Origin: Pseudoalteromonas luteoviolacea
GTDB lineage: Bacteria > Pseudomonadota > Gammaproteobacteria > Enterobacterales > Alteromonadaceae
Assembly (NCBI RefSeq): GCF_018100925.1
Contig: NZ_JAGJEH010000007.1
Span: 186,001 to 250,000 of the forward strand
DNA: 64,000 nucleotides
Direction: 5' to 3'
In this document: positions 9,185 through 18,007 of the stretch, one piece after another
How the letters are laid out: the number at the start of each line of letters is the position of its first letter
Numbering within the stretch: position 1 is the stretch's first letter
Notes under the pieces: model-generated
The model's input: the letters and a program-made list of their open reading frames with translations, nothing else
Databases searched by the model: none
Told to the model about the DNA's origin: nothing
Made by a program: the position numbers and the translations under genes

Positions 9185-9915
9185 AACTAGCGGAATTATA
9201 CAAAGCCAAAACACACAGCTGGATGATGCTTGAGTGCAATGGTTCGGCAATAAATACCCAGGGCTGTGTCAATCAATACTTTGTTCACACTCAGCACGAA
9301 TCCATGCTTATGGACCCTGGCGGGATAGAGCTTTTTTCTCCTATGTTAGCGGCTATTTTACAACATACTGAACTCGACAAATTGACGACATTGTTTGCCT
9401 CTCACCAAGATCCCGATATCATTGCCACACTCAGCCTATGGGATAAGGCTATTTCTAACGCAACATTATATGCTCCGGCATTATGGGATCGATTCATAGA
9501 ACACTTTGATCTCGACAACCTGCACTTCGAAGGAATAAATGATGAAGGCGGTGAAATTCAACTAGGCGGTGTTCGTTTGCGGTTACTTCCCGCCCACTAT
9601 TTGCACTCTGCAGGCAACTTCCAACTTTATGACCCAGCGGCAAAAATCCTTATGAGCGCCAATGTTGGCGCAGCCATCAAAACACAAAATGATGCCAAAT
9701 ATGTAGAGGATTTTTCAAAGCACATCAAAGAAATAGAGCAGTTCCATAAACGCTGGATGCCTTCCAACCAAGCCAAATCAAACTGGATTGCACGAGTCAA
9801 AGAGTTAGACATTAATATACTCGCGCCAAATCACGGTAAGTTATATCAAGGGGAGCAAGTGCAAGAGTTTTTGGAATGGTTCGACAAACTGGATGTTGGT
9901 AGCGCGGCAAAATAG
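9181..9915 (+). CDS. MBL-fold diiron protein of the ODP/flavodiiron type
   Basis: This 244-residue metallo-beta-lactamase-fold protein starts at GTG 9181, overlapping the upstream gene. Metal-ligand candidates are H75, D77 and D79 (HQDPD), H139 or H142 (PAHYLHSAGN), N161 (SANVGA, where flavodiiron enzymes have Asp) and H218 (APNHGK). This pattern is that of flavodiiron-like and oxygen-binding diiron (ODP) proteins rather than hydrolases. There is no flavodoxin domain. ODP from Treponema denticola is a known oxygen sensor for chemotaxis; coupling here to an MCP-tip-like gene suggests an oxygen, NO or redox sensor. That role is inference; a hydrolase cannot be excluded. Confidence 0.75.
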   Translation: MKLAELYKAKTHSWMMLECNGSAINTQGCVNQYFVHTQHESMLMDPGGIELFSPMLAAILQHTELDKLTTLFASHQDPDIIATLSLWDKAISNATLYAPALWDRFIEHFDLDNLHFEGINDEGGEIQLGGVRLRLLPAHYLHSAGNFQLYDPAAKILMSANVGAAIKTQNDAKYVEDFSKHIKEIEQFHKRWMPSNQAKSNWIARVKELDINILAPNHGKLYQGEQVQEFLEWFDKLDVGSAAK

Positions 9916-10245
9916 CCGAAACTGACGTTCTAAGCACGACTTGACATGCTCCAATACACTGGAAGCTGCGCTCAACAACGGTGAGCGCACAATATGAATA
10001 AACTGTTATTGCGCGCACATTAAACCAGATCTATAAACCCAGTCTTCATTGTAAAAACCAATATATGGCAATTTGAGGGCTTTGTTATCGTCAACAAAGC
10101 CCTGTTAAAGTGGTTTGTTTCAATTCGAAAAGCACCTGTTCTGATCCCGCACCAGTCGAGTAAAAGCACATGAAATTTACCGAGTAAAACTCTCCACTCA
10201 TATGTTTGCATGGTAAAGTAGGCAAAAAATTTATAATTTGATGAC
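9916..10245. other. Intergenic region between the ODP-like and GH3 genes
   Basis: No gene is supported. The notable element is the strong hairpin at 10076-10103; the remainder shows no clear promoter or ribosome site. Confidence 0.6.
10076..10103. terminator. Strong stem-loop, possible terminator of the MCP-tip/ODP operon
   Basis: Perfect 11-base arms AGGGCTTTGTT (10076-10086) and AACAAAGCCCT (10093-10103) around the loop ATCGTC. There is no good T-run, so termination is not certain. Confidence 0.5.
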
Positions 10246-12072
10246 GTGCGTATACTCAACTTTCTCAAACAACTAGGTTTAATTAGTATTATGACAATCA
10301 GTACAGCAGTCAGTGCCAGCGACCCCCAAGTAGACTTTCGCAAAGTAATTGGACAAAAGCTCATGCTGGACTTACGTTATTTTTGCAACAACACCGCGCC
10401 TACACACTGCCGCCAACCGATGACACAATTGCCACCCGAATTGGCGACATTACTCAAACAATACCACATCGGTGGCGTGATTTTGTTTGCTGAAAACGTA
10501 CAGCAAACTGAACAAATAGTGTCTCTGACCAAGGATTTACAACGAGCGTGTGAGACGCCCTTGTTCATTTCTATCGATCAAGAAGGGGGGCGTGTAGCTC
10601 GCATTAATCGAGCTGAAGCCACTTCTTTTACTGGCAATATGAGTATTGGCGCAACCTATAAAACACATGGTGAGAAATATGCGACGAGTGTCGCTACAAC
10701 TATTGCCAAAGAACTGAGTAGTCTGGGGATCAATGTAAACTTTGCCCCGACCGTAGATGTCAACGCCAACCCATTGAATCCTGTCATCAATGTACGCTCA
10801 TTTGGTGAAGATCCAGACCGAGTCGCGATATTAGGTGCTGCACAGGTTAAAGCATTTGAGCAGCACGGCGTCATTTCTGCGCTGAAACACTTCCCAGGGC
10901 ACGGCGATACTCACGTTGACAGTCACACCGGTTTGCCAAAGGTTGCACACACTCTCGCACAGATAAAACAACAAGATTTGTATCCCTTCGAGCATATAAT
11001 TAATCGACAACAGCCGGGCATGATCATGACAGCCCACATCCAATACCCCGCCCTTGATAGCAGCACAGTGACAAACAAACAAGGTGAAAAAATGCTCCGT
11101 CCAGCAACCATGTCTCGGGCAATTATGCATGACCTGCTCAGAGGGAAAATGAATTATCAAGGTGTCACCATTACCGATGCGCTTGATATGGCAGGGATCA
11201 GTGATTTTTTCTCACCGCTAGATGCTGTAATCGAAACGTTCAAAGCTGGGGTTGACATTGCCTTGATGCCGATCCAAGTGCGCACACCTGAAGACATCAA
11301 AGCATTTCAATCTTTTTTCAGTGCACTGCATGAAGCTGCACAGTCAGGTCAACTGGACCAACAAGAACTATTGCTATCCAAAGCACGCATAGACAAATTA
11401 AAAGCGTCATTCATCAAACATAATTGGACACCCAGTCCAGCCATCGCAAAGGCGACCCTTGGCAACCCACAACACCGAAAAATAGAAGCAGATTTAGCGC
11501 TTGCCGCCATCACTGAGGTTAAAAATAAGGCGTTGTTACCTTTGAATATCAAAGACGGTGCACATATTCATTTAATAATGCCTGATAGGCAAAAAGCCAC
11601 TGCATTAAAACAAGCTTTGCTCAGTGAAGTCGACAAAGATATCAAGATCAGCATTACCAGCTTACAAGCATTCAAGCCTGAACGAGCAAAAAATGCGATT
11701 TTAGCAGCCGATTGGGTGATCAGCGCACATGCATCACCACAGCAAAGCGCTGCCGAAATTGGAGGGATGGATGACCTTGTTGAACTTACCGAATATGAAG
11801 TATCAAAGCAGCAGCAACCCAAGGCACTATTAGAGCTCATGCAATATGCTCACTCTCACCAAAAAGCGAGTATATTTATAAGTTTGCGTGCACCGTACGA
11901 AATTGCAAAATATGCACTATACAATCAGGCGATTTTAGCAAGCTATGCCTATAATGTGGATGTAGCAACAGAAAATGATGTGCGCGGGCCTGCCTATACT
12001 GCACTTGCAAAAGTGATTGTCGGTAAAGCTAAAGCGCTTGGGCAACTGCCGGTGAGCATTAACCTTGAGTGA
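10246..12072 (+). CDS. Exported glycoside hydrolase family 3 protein (beta-N-acetylhexosaminidase-like)
   Basis: This 608-residue protein has a signal peptide ending at about VSA-SD (residues 22-24) and a GH3 N-terminal barrel. The NagZ-type flexible loop with its catalytic histidine is visible as KHFPGHGDTHVDSH (H219/H223 region), and the nucleophile is D311 in TITDALDMAG. An extra C-terminal domain (about 400-608) makes it longer than the cytoplasmic NagZ (about 340), so it probably acts outside the cytoplasm on GlcNAc-containing glycans such as chitin or peptidoglycan. The start is a GTG at 10246; the ribosome site is poor, but this start is needed for a full signal peptide. Confidence 0.88.
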   Translation: MRILNFLKQLGLISIMTISTAVSASDPQVDFRKVIGQKLMLDLRYFCNNTAPTHCRQPMTQLPPELATLLKQYHIGGVILFAENVQQTEQIVSLTKDLQRACETPLFISIDQEGGRVARINRAEATSFTGNMSIGATYKTHGEKYATSVATTIAKELSSLGINVNFAPTVDVNANPLNPVINVRSFGEDPDRVAILGAAQVKAFEQHGVISALKHFPGHGDTHVDSHTGLPKVAHTLAQIKQQDLYPFEHIINRQQPGMIMTAHIQYPALDSSTVTNKQGEKMLRPATMSRAIMHDLLRGKMNYQGVTITDALDMAGISDFFSPLDAVIETFKAGVDIALMPIQVRTPEDIKAFQSFFSALHEAAQSGQLDQQELLLSKARIDKLKASFIKHNWTPSPAIAKATLGNPQHRKIEADLALAAITEVKNKALLPLNIKDGAHIHLIMPDRQKATALKQALLSEVDKDIKISITSLQAFKPERAKNAILAADWVISAHASPQQSAAEIGGMDDLVELTEYEVSKQQQPKALLELMQYAHSHQKASIFISLRAPYEIAKYALYNQAILASYAYNVDVATENDVRGPAYTALAKVIVGKAKALGQLPVSINLE

Positions 12073-12136
12073 TAGGCATTGTCCAAGTACAAGCCCTGCG
12101 TAAATATAGAGACTTCTACAATTTAGTGAGGGCAAT

Positions 12137-12934
12137 ATGGATCCTAAGGCGTCCTTAACGGCACCTAACGCGATTCGTGAAATGATCAGAGCCGGAGACT
12201 ACTCAGGTCCAACCAATGGGTTTGTGCCCGGCTTCACACAATGTAATATTGTGATTTTACCTAAAGCATATGCTTTTGATTTTCAAAAGTACTGTCAAAA
12301 CAACCATGATTGTTGCCCATTACTTGCAACCAGTATCAATGAAGGGGATTTTCGCTTAGACCCGCTGGGCAGCAATATTGATATACGCAGCGATGTGCCA
12401 AAATATCGTGTGCTAAAAGACGGTCAATTGGTTGATGAAGTCACCAATATCACAAAAATTTGGCGAACAGATTTTGTCACTTTCGCACTTGCCAGCTACG
12501 TAGCGTTTGATTATGTCCTCAATACATTTGGCTTTGATACCTCCACTTCTAGCCCTGCGCATACTTTGCCTATGTACATCAGTGATATACCAAGCCAACC
12601 TGTGGGTCCATTTAAGAGCAATAAGGTTGTTTGCCTAAGACCGATGGACACCAAAGAGATTATTCGGGCAATTCAAGCTGGCAGCATCAGCCGCGTACCA
12701 CACGGGATCCCCGTCCATTTTGGCAACCCCGCTGACATCGGTATCAACAATCTCAGCAAACCCAATTTTGGCGACCCCATTTTTATTCCTGAACACAAAC
12801 ACCCTGTATTTTGGACAACCAGTTTAACCGCTCATCTCGCAATTACCCGCGCAGCGCCAGAATTGTGTATTATCAATAGTCCACAACATATGTTGGTCAC
12901 TGATAGGCCGGATATGGATCTGTTAATACAATAA
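12137..12934 (+). CDS. DUF1445 / YcsI-family putative hydro-lyase
   Basis: This 265-residue protein matches the YcsI (DUF1445) family in its opening (IREMIRAGDYSGPTNGF), the GFTQCNIVILP segment and the C-terminal VPHGIPVHFG-NP and HTPG-like EHKHPVFWTT region. Related mitochondrial proteins are D-glutamate cyclases that convert D-glutamate to 5-oxo-D-proline. It lies 17 bases before a PxpA-like gene, which would act on 5-oxoproline, so a shared role in oxoproline or glutamate handling is plausible. The exact substrate is not established from sequence. Confidence 0.85.
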   Translation: MDPKASLTAPNAIREMIRAGDYSGPTNGFVPGFTQCNIVILPKAYAFDFQKYCQNNHDCCPLLATSINEGDFRLDPLGSNIDIRSDVPKYRVLKDGQLVDEVTNITKIWRTDFVTFALASYVAFDYVLNTFGFDTSTSSPAHTLPMYISDIPSQPVGPFKSNKVVCLRPMDTKEIIRAIQAGSISRVPHGIPVHFGNPADIGINNLSKPNFGDPIFIPEHKHPVFWTTSLTAHLAITRAAPELCIINSPQHMLVTDRPDMDLLIQ

Positions 12935-12951
12935 TTAGAAAGTAGGTTGGC

Positions 12952-13686
12952 ATGTTATTAAACTGCGATTTGGGCGAAAGTTTTGGTGCTTGGAAAATGG
13001 GGCTTGATGTCGATGTCATGCCCCATATTGATATGGCAAATATTGCATGTGGCTTTCATGCTGGCGACCCAAGCGTTATGGCGCAAACTTTGGCTCTTGC
13101 TAAGGAGCACTCAGTTAGTATTGGTGCACACCCAAGTTACCCAGACTTACAAGGATTTGGTCGTCGCTCATTGAATATGGCAAAGCAAGACCTGATTCAT
13201 TGCATTCACTATCAAGTTGCCGCACTTGAAGGCATGGCTAATATAGCAGGAATGCAGCTCACCTATGTCAAACCACATGGTGCCCTCTATAACGATATGA
13301 TGCGCGATGCATCTATACTGGAAACATTGCTCGAAGCGCTAAGCATTTATCCTTCAAATCTCAAGTTAATGCTGCTCGCCACGGCGCAGGCAGAGCAGCA
13401 CAAAAACTTAGCAGACCAATATAAAGTGGATATTCTGCTAGAAGCGTTTGCGGATAGACTTTATACCGATGACGGACTGCTCACCCCAAGAACACAGCCT
13501 AATGCCGTGCACAATGAAGAGAAATTGCTGGAGCAAGTTGATCTACTTGCTACAAAACAGTCTGTCTTAACGGCCACAGGGAAAACACTATTCTTACCCG
13601 CTGATACACTTTGTGTTCATGGCGACAATCTGCATGCGATCAATCAAATTCAAAAAATTAAAAACATTCTCAATGCCCACACCTAG
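12952..13686 (+). CDS. pxpA: 5-oxoprolinase subunit A (LamB/YcsF family)
   Basis: This 244-residue protein shows the LamB/YcsF signature: LNCDLGESFG at the start, ANIACGFHAGD (about 26-36), IGAHPSYPD (about 58-66) and VKPHGALYND (about 107-116). PxpA works with PxpB and PxpC in ATP-dependent cleavage of 5-oxoproline to glutamate. No pxpB or pxpC is nearby; the upstream neighbour is a DUF1445 protein and the downstream one a GNAT. The ribosome site AAAGTAGG precedes the ATG. Confidence 0.88.
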   Translation: MLLNCDLGESFGAWKMGLDVDVMPHIDMANIACGFHAGDPSVMAQTLALAKEHSVSIGAHPSYPDLQGFGRRSLNMAKQDLIHCIHYQVAALEGMANIAGMQLTYVKPHGALYNDMMRDASILETLLEALSIYPSNLKLMLLATAQAEQHKNLADQYKVDILLEAFADRLYTDDGLLTPRTQPNAVHNEEKLLEQVDLLATKQSVLTATGKTLFLPADTLCVHGDNLHAINQIQKIKNILNAHT

Positions 13687-13711
13687 ATAATTCAAACAAC
13701 TAAGGACAAAT

Positions 13712-14257
13712 ATGGAGTTGTTAACTTCGCGCCTAAGGCTAAGACCTTTGAACCAACAAGACTGGCCGCTTTTCCAAGCATTAAACCAAAACCCTGAAGT
13801 CATGAAATTTGTCGCGGATATTCAACAAGTAAGTGAGATTAAAGCCAATTTCGATCTCCGCTGCTGCCTCTGGCACAACTATTCAAACACTTGGCTCACA
13901 CTAGTTATTGAGCGACAAGATACGGGAGAGCCCATTGGTTTGCATGGGTTTAAAACGATTTCTGACACCCCAGCTGTTGCTGAACTTGGTTTTATGCTTT
14001 GCCCCAATCATCAGGGACAAGGGTTTGCTTTTGAAGCTTCAATGGCCGTTATTGAAAATGCATTTAAAGTACACCACTATGATACGCTCATAGCTACGGT
14101 GACAAAAGGAAATACCGCTTCAGAACAACTACTGTATAAGCTGGGGTTTAAAGTACACCAAGTCATTGAGAGAAATTATATGATTGGCGGTAACTTGTTG
14201 GATGATATTGAACTTGTCTTAAACAAACCGGCTGCAAAAAAGCGCCACCCTGCGTAA
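13712..14257 (+). CDS. GNAT-family N-acetyltransferase (RimJ/RimL-like)
   Basis: This 181-residue protein opens with LLTSRLRLRPLNQQD, typical of RimJ/RimL-type acetyltransferases. It has the acetyl-CoA binding region GFMLCPNHQGQGFAFEA (about 91-107) and the C-terminal GNTASEQLLYKLGF motif. The substrate is unknown. It follows pxpA by 25 bases and is probably the last gene of the 10.2-14.3 kb unit. Its stop codon lies inside the loop of the following stem-loop. Confidence 0.88.
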   Translation: MELLTSRLRLRPLNQQDWPLFQALNQNPEVMKFVADIQQVSEIKANFDLRCCLWHNYSNTWLTLVIERQDTGEPIGLHGFKTISDTPAVAELGFMLCPNHQGQGFAFEASMAVIENAFKVHHYDTLIATVTKGNTASEQLLYKLGFKVHQVIERNYMIGGNLLDDIELVLNKPAAKKRHPA

Positions 14258-14270
14258 TTGGGTGGCGCTT
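14240..14270. terminator. Stem-loop spanning the 3' end of the GNAT gene
   Basis: Perfect 11-base arms AAGCGCCACCC (14240-14250) and GGGTGGCGCTT (14260-14270) with a nine-base loop holding the stop codon. A second imperfect hairpin follows at 14275-14296 (CCTC-A-GAG / CTC-A-GAGG). Both lie between convergent genes and probably terminate in both directions, though T-runs are short. Confidence 0.6.
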
Positions 14271-14311
14271 GGTCCCTCAGAGATTTCGCTCAGAGGCTTG
14301 ATATGTGCGAG

Positions 14312-16483
14312 TTAAAACGGGCCCGTATTTATGTCAGGAGACTGCCATAAACTAGACCAGACGAAGTTACCATGGATATAGTAGATCGTATCTCCATGGA
14401 TAACGCCTCTGTCGTCCGACGCTCGCACATAAGGAACGCTGTTTGTCGGATCATCATAAGTTGCAATACTGCTACCAAGATAGGTCAAAGATCCGGAGTT
14501 TTCGGTATTCACTTCAAATGCAGCCAATTCATTGATGTTACCCCAAACACTTGAGTTATCGGCTAAAATAGTGGCTTCCCAAGATTCCACCGGTAATGTC
14601 ATGCGAAACTCTTGGTCGCTCACCTTCACCCAGCTAAATGCGTGATGATCAAATTCAACTGGCGTATAACCGCCTGCAAATACATGCTCTTTAATCAAGG
14701 TTGGTGACGTCATGTTGCTTACATCAAACAAACTAACTTTTGCACCGATTTCAGGGAATACTGTATTTGATGTATCATCATCGTTGTTGTCGACGACCGC
14801 AGGTTCTGAGAGAAATGCAAAGTCCCCTACGTTTTGACCAACACCGATTAATAAATTATCTGATACAGGATGAAGGTATGCAGAATACCCAGGTATTTCC
14901 AGCGCGCCAGCTATTACTGGCTCAGCAGGTTTTGACAAGTCAATAACATACAGTGGATCTATGCGCCTAAACGTCACGACGTACGCTCTTTCACCCATAA
15001 ACCTCACCGCATAGATATTTTCTTCAACCATACCGTTGTCTTCAACTTTACCTATCGGGGTTGGCTGGCTTTCGTTAGGCAAAGTTGAAACTAGCTCGAG
15101 GTTAGTTCCCTGTTGCTCCAACACAAATAACTGATGAACCATACCTTTCGTTTCGCTAAAACGGGTTGTGACCAAGCGAAGCTTGTCTTCAAACTCGCTC
15201 AGCCTAAAAGCAGCATCACTCACGTTTTGAACAATTAAAGGTTCAATCATGCCACCAAAGTTACTGCCGAACCCTAGCGATCCTTCAACTGCCCCAGATG
15301 CGCTATAGGTAATATTGCCATCCGCTATTGAGAACTTATGTAGCGCTGTTTGAGATAAGTCATCAAAGCTTACAGCATCACTTGGCCAAAAGCGTTTATG
15401 TAAATAAATACTTTGCTGCGAGGCATACACACCATCTGTTGGTACGTTGATACAGGTTGATTGAACACTAGATGGGTTTTGCATCGAAATTTTGGTGATT
15501 GTAGTGATGGTATTAGCACTGTCAGTCACCACCGTATCTTCTGGAATATAACACGAACTAGGGTCAAACAAAGGCGATACTGTTCCTGTTTTTAGGTCCG
15601 TGATCTTGGGTAATAACTCAGATACGTTGAGTTGATACAATGCTTGATAAACCGCCAAATCATCACTTAGTTCTGTACTGTAATTGGCATCAAATTCACT
15701 GATAACATACAACTGGTCATTGATCACCCTGCTATCTAGAATGTTGCCGTCAACTCGATATTGCTTAAGCACTTCGGCTTGCTCAGGAGTGGTTACATCT
15801 GCAAAGCTTAATTCAAACGTATTAAGAAAGGTGTTCGCTACCACTGACGTATCAGAGGCTGTACTGCTTGACGCAGGGGACACATCCAAAGTCAGTACTG
15901 GATATTTAAATACAGACGCAAGTCGCCCGTCGTTCAAGTAGAGCTCTTGTTGACTATATAAGTTCTCTGAAGCCTCTATTCTCTCGACTTCTTCAACGCC
16001 TTGCTCCGTGCGTTTCATCACGCGAACATATTGCTTAAATACCGCGTTTTGAGCTAGCTCTTGAGCCGAATGTGCAGCAATGTATAAATAGTTGCCGTCA
16101 TATTCGATCCGATCCCCTTCATCAACGCCCGACTCGACAACATTCGTAGATGAAAACTGATTGCTTGACTCTCCCTCAGAGACTGGCGATGCATTGACAG
16201 GAGATTCGAGGCTAGAATCATTTTTGTCACTTGGTCGACTATTCAAATAGACGCCGTTTTTCAATAGTGAACTAAACTCACCTGATGACGCTTTTTTCAG
16301 CTTTGCTGAAGACTCACCTAACCAGGTTAACTCTGGTACACTTGTCGGTAATTTGGTCTCTCCCTGATCTACCTTGTTATCACTATTACTATCACTACCT
16401 CCGCCACATGCAACTAAAGCAGGCAAAACAGCTATCGCAACGCCCACTTTTGCCAGTGAAAGAGTAAATCTAGAGTAAAACAT
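14312..16483 (-). CDS. Secreted beta-propeller domain lipoprotein
   Basis: This 723-residue protein starts with a lipoprotein signal: hydrophobic residues 8-24, then the lipobox LVAC, followed by GGGSDSNSD. The rest matches the 'beta-propeller' (PF09826-like) family, with motifs such as NVVESGVDEGDRIEYDG, RFMGERAYVVTFRRIDPLYVIDL and ISEFDANY. The family occurs in bacteria and archaea without a known biochemical role. It is monocistronic, divergent from the mipA-like gene and convergent with the GNAT. It is predicted to sit on the outer or inner membrane as a lipid-anchored periplasmic protein. Confidence 0.85.
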   Translation of the reverse strand: MFYSRFTLSLAKVGVAIAVLPALVACGGGSDSNSDNKVDQGETKLPTSVPELTWLGESSAKLKKASSGEFSSLLKNGVYLNSRPSDKNDSSLESPVNASPVSEGESSNQFSSTNVVESGVDEGDRIEYDGNYLYIAAHSAQELAQNAVFKQYVRVMKRTEQGVEEVERIEASENLYSQQELYLNDGRLASVFKYPVLTLDVSPASSSTASDTSVVANTFLNTFELSFADVTTPEQAEVLKQYRVDGNILDSRVINDQLYVISEFDANYSTELSDDLAVYQALYQLNVSELLPKITDLKTGTVSPLFDPSSCYIPEDTVVTDSANTITTITKISMQNPSSVQSTCINVPTDGVYASQQSIYLHKRFWPSDAVSFDDLSQTALHKFSIADGNITYSASGAVEGSLGFGSNFGGMIEPLIVQNVSDAAFRLSEFEDKLRLVTTRFSETKGMVHQLFVLEQQGTNLELVSTLPNESQPTPIGKVEDNGMVEENIYAVRFMGERAYVVTFRRIDPLYVIDLSKPAEPVIAGALEIPGYSAYLHPVSDNLLIGVGQNVGDFAFLSEPAVVDNNDDDTSNTVFPEIGAKVSLFDVSNMTSPTLIKEHVFAGGYTPVEFDHHAFSWVKVSDQEFRMTLPVESWEATILADNSSVWGNINELAAFEVNTENSGSLTYLGSSIATYDDPTNSVPYVRASDDRGVIHGDTIYYIHGNFVWSSLWQSPDINTGPF

Positions 16484-16638
16484 AGTTGTGCTCCTTGATT
16501 GAAAGTAACTTTACTTTAATACAGTGACACCATTCTTCTGTTATTTCGCTCGATCTATTTGTTATTTAATGTAACCAGTTCTGGTAATTACTAAAATTGC
16601 TGGTAAATTTAGCCCTAGGTTTTACAGGAGTAAATTGA

Positions 16639-17616
16639 TTGAAACAGTTTTCTATTTTGCTATCTATCTGTTTTTACTTATTTAGTACTAACAGTGTTGC
16701 AAACTGCAATGAAAATGACGAACAGTGCGCCGAGATTGGACACTGGGAGCTTTCTGTTGCCGTTGGTGGCGGGATTGCGACAAACCCAGTGCGTGGTGGG
16801 GACAACATCCCACTTGTCATACTGCCCTACATTAGCTATTACGGCGACAAGTTTTTTTTCGACAATACCACCTTGGGGTTCACTTTTACTGAGCAAGAAA
16901 ACTTCGATGTCAGTTTAATTGCGCAGCTCAATACAGAGCAGGCCTATTTTGAGCGCTTTCACCCAAGTAACATCCTAGTAAAAAATACTTTTACCGCTGA
17001 ATCGAATGCCCCACCGGTCACACCTTCACCGGGTAACCCGACAACAGATCCCAATGACTCTGATGAACCAGGCATCGGAACTGACAATGGAGAAGATAAC
17101 GGGGGAGATAGCGATGATAAAGAGGACAAAGAGCCCGTTCCTAAATCCATTACTATCGATAAAATAGCAAAGCGTGACTGGGCATTAGACTCTGGAATAC
17201 TTGCTCACTGGTACTTCAAAAATGACGCAAAACTCACTTTTTCATGGCTCCATGATGTTACCAGTACATACCAAGGCCACCATGGCAGTATAGATTACAG
17301 TTTTGTTGTCCCGACAAACACGCAAAACCCTTCTCGTCTGAGAGTGAAAGTAGGTGCAGAATATAAAGATAAAAGCCTCGTTGATTATTACTACGGCATT
17401 AGTCAACAAGACACTCAGTCTGAGCACTTCCTCTACGAGGGAAAGGCGACAGTAAACCCGTTTTTGGCTGTGGCTTTCAATTATAAGCTAAACTCAGATT
17501 GGCAATTGAAATTCAGTGCAAGACACACTTGGTTGGGCTCAGGCATAAAGAACAGCCCACTTATCGAGCGTGATTATACCTCCAATATCTTTATCGGAGG
17601 GCTGTATGAATTTTAA
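16639..17616 (+). CDS. MipA/OmpV-family outer-membrane protein with acidic insert
   Basis: This 325-residue protein has a signal peptide (cleavage near VAN, about residue 22), the MipA/OmpV opening GHWELSVAVGGG, and a C-terminal beta-strand ending in F (FIGGLYEF), typical of outer-membrane barrels. The start is TTG at 16639, eight bases after GGAG. Unusually, residues about 113-172 form a Pro-rich then Asp/Glu-rich segment (DPNDSDEPG, GEDNGGDSDDKEDKE) that would lie in a loop. It heads an operon with a DUF3019 gene and a two-component system, and overlaps the next gene by 11 bases. Confidence 0.85.
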   Translation: MKQFSILLSICFYLFSTNSVANCNENDEQCAEIGHWELSVAVGGGIATNPVRGGDNIPLVILPYISYYGDKFFFDNTTLGFTFTEQENFDVSLIAQLNTEQAYFERFHPSNILVKNTFTAESNAPPVTPSPGNPTTDPNDSDEPGIGTDNGEDNGGDSDDKEDKEPVPKSITIDKIAKRDWALDSGILAHWYFKNDAKLTFSWLHDVTSTYQGHHGSIDYSFVVPTNTQNPSRLRVKVGAEYKDKSLVDYYYGISQQDTQSEHFLYEGKATVNPFLAVAFNYKLNSDWQLKFSARHTWLGSGIKNSPLIERDYTSNIFIGGLYEF

Positions 17617-18007
17617 ATGGTCATGTGCGTTATTTATGTCTTCTTTGTTACTGTCTGTTATCAGTGTCAAAGGCCATGCTCAGCAGCCTAATAAAGCAAC
17701 TCTTAAGATTAAACCTGTGGTGTGTATGGTAAAGTCCATAGGCCAAGTCTGTGAGATGACAATCGCTGTTGATTGGACAATACCCAGTGCACAGGATGTT
17801 TGCTTATACAAAGATAATGCGCCTTTGCAATGCTGGAAAAACCAGCGTAAAGCAAGAACAAATATCAGTATCGCAATATCTGAGGACATGTCATTTTCAC
17901 TCAGAAACGAAAACATGCATGTTTTGGCTGAGCAAAAAGTAAAAATCAATGCGGCGGCAAGTCGAAAATATAGACGAAAATTAAAATCTGACTGGAGCTT
18001 TTTTTAA
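17606..18007 (+). CDS. DUF3019-family periplasmic protein
   Basis: The ATG at 17606 is preceded by GGAGG and lies inside the end of the mipA-like gene, giving 133 residues. A signal peptide ends at about KGHA-QQ (residues 19-22). Cysteines in PVVCMV, GQVCEM, QDVCLY and LQCWKN suggest two disulfides. DUF3019 proteins are usually encoded beside MipA/OmpV and a two-component system in Alteromonadales, as here. Function unknown; a periplasmic sensor or accessory protein for the kinase is a reasonable guess. Its stop overlaps the next start (TAATG). Confidence 0.85.
   Translation: MNFKWSCALFMSSLLLSVISVKGHAQQPNKATLKIKPVVCMVKSIGQVCEMTIAVDWTIPSAQDVCLYKDNAPLQCWKNQRKARTNISIAISEDMSFSLRNENMHVLAEQKVKINAAASRKYRRKLKSDWSFF

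Noticed and set aside
10066..10081. Possible sigma-54 site TGGCAA-N-GGGCT on the plus strand upstream of the GH3 gene
   Set aside because: Only the GG and GC spacing fits; the -24 and -12 boxes are poor, the site overlaps the terminator-like hairpin, and no ribosome site follows at a sensible distance.
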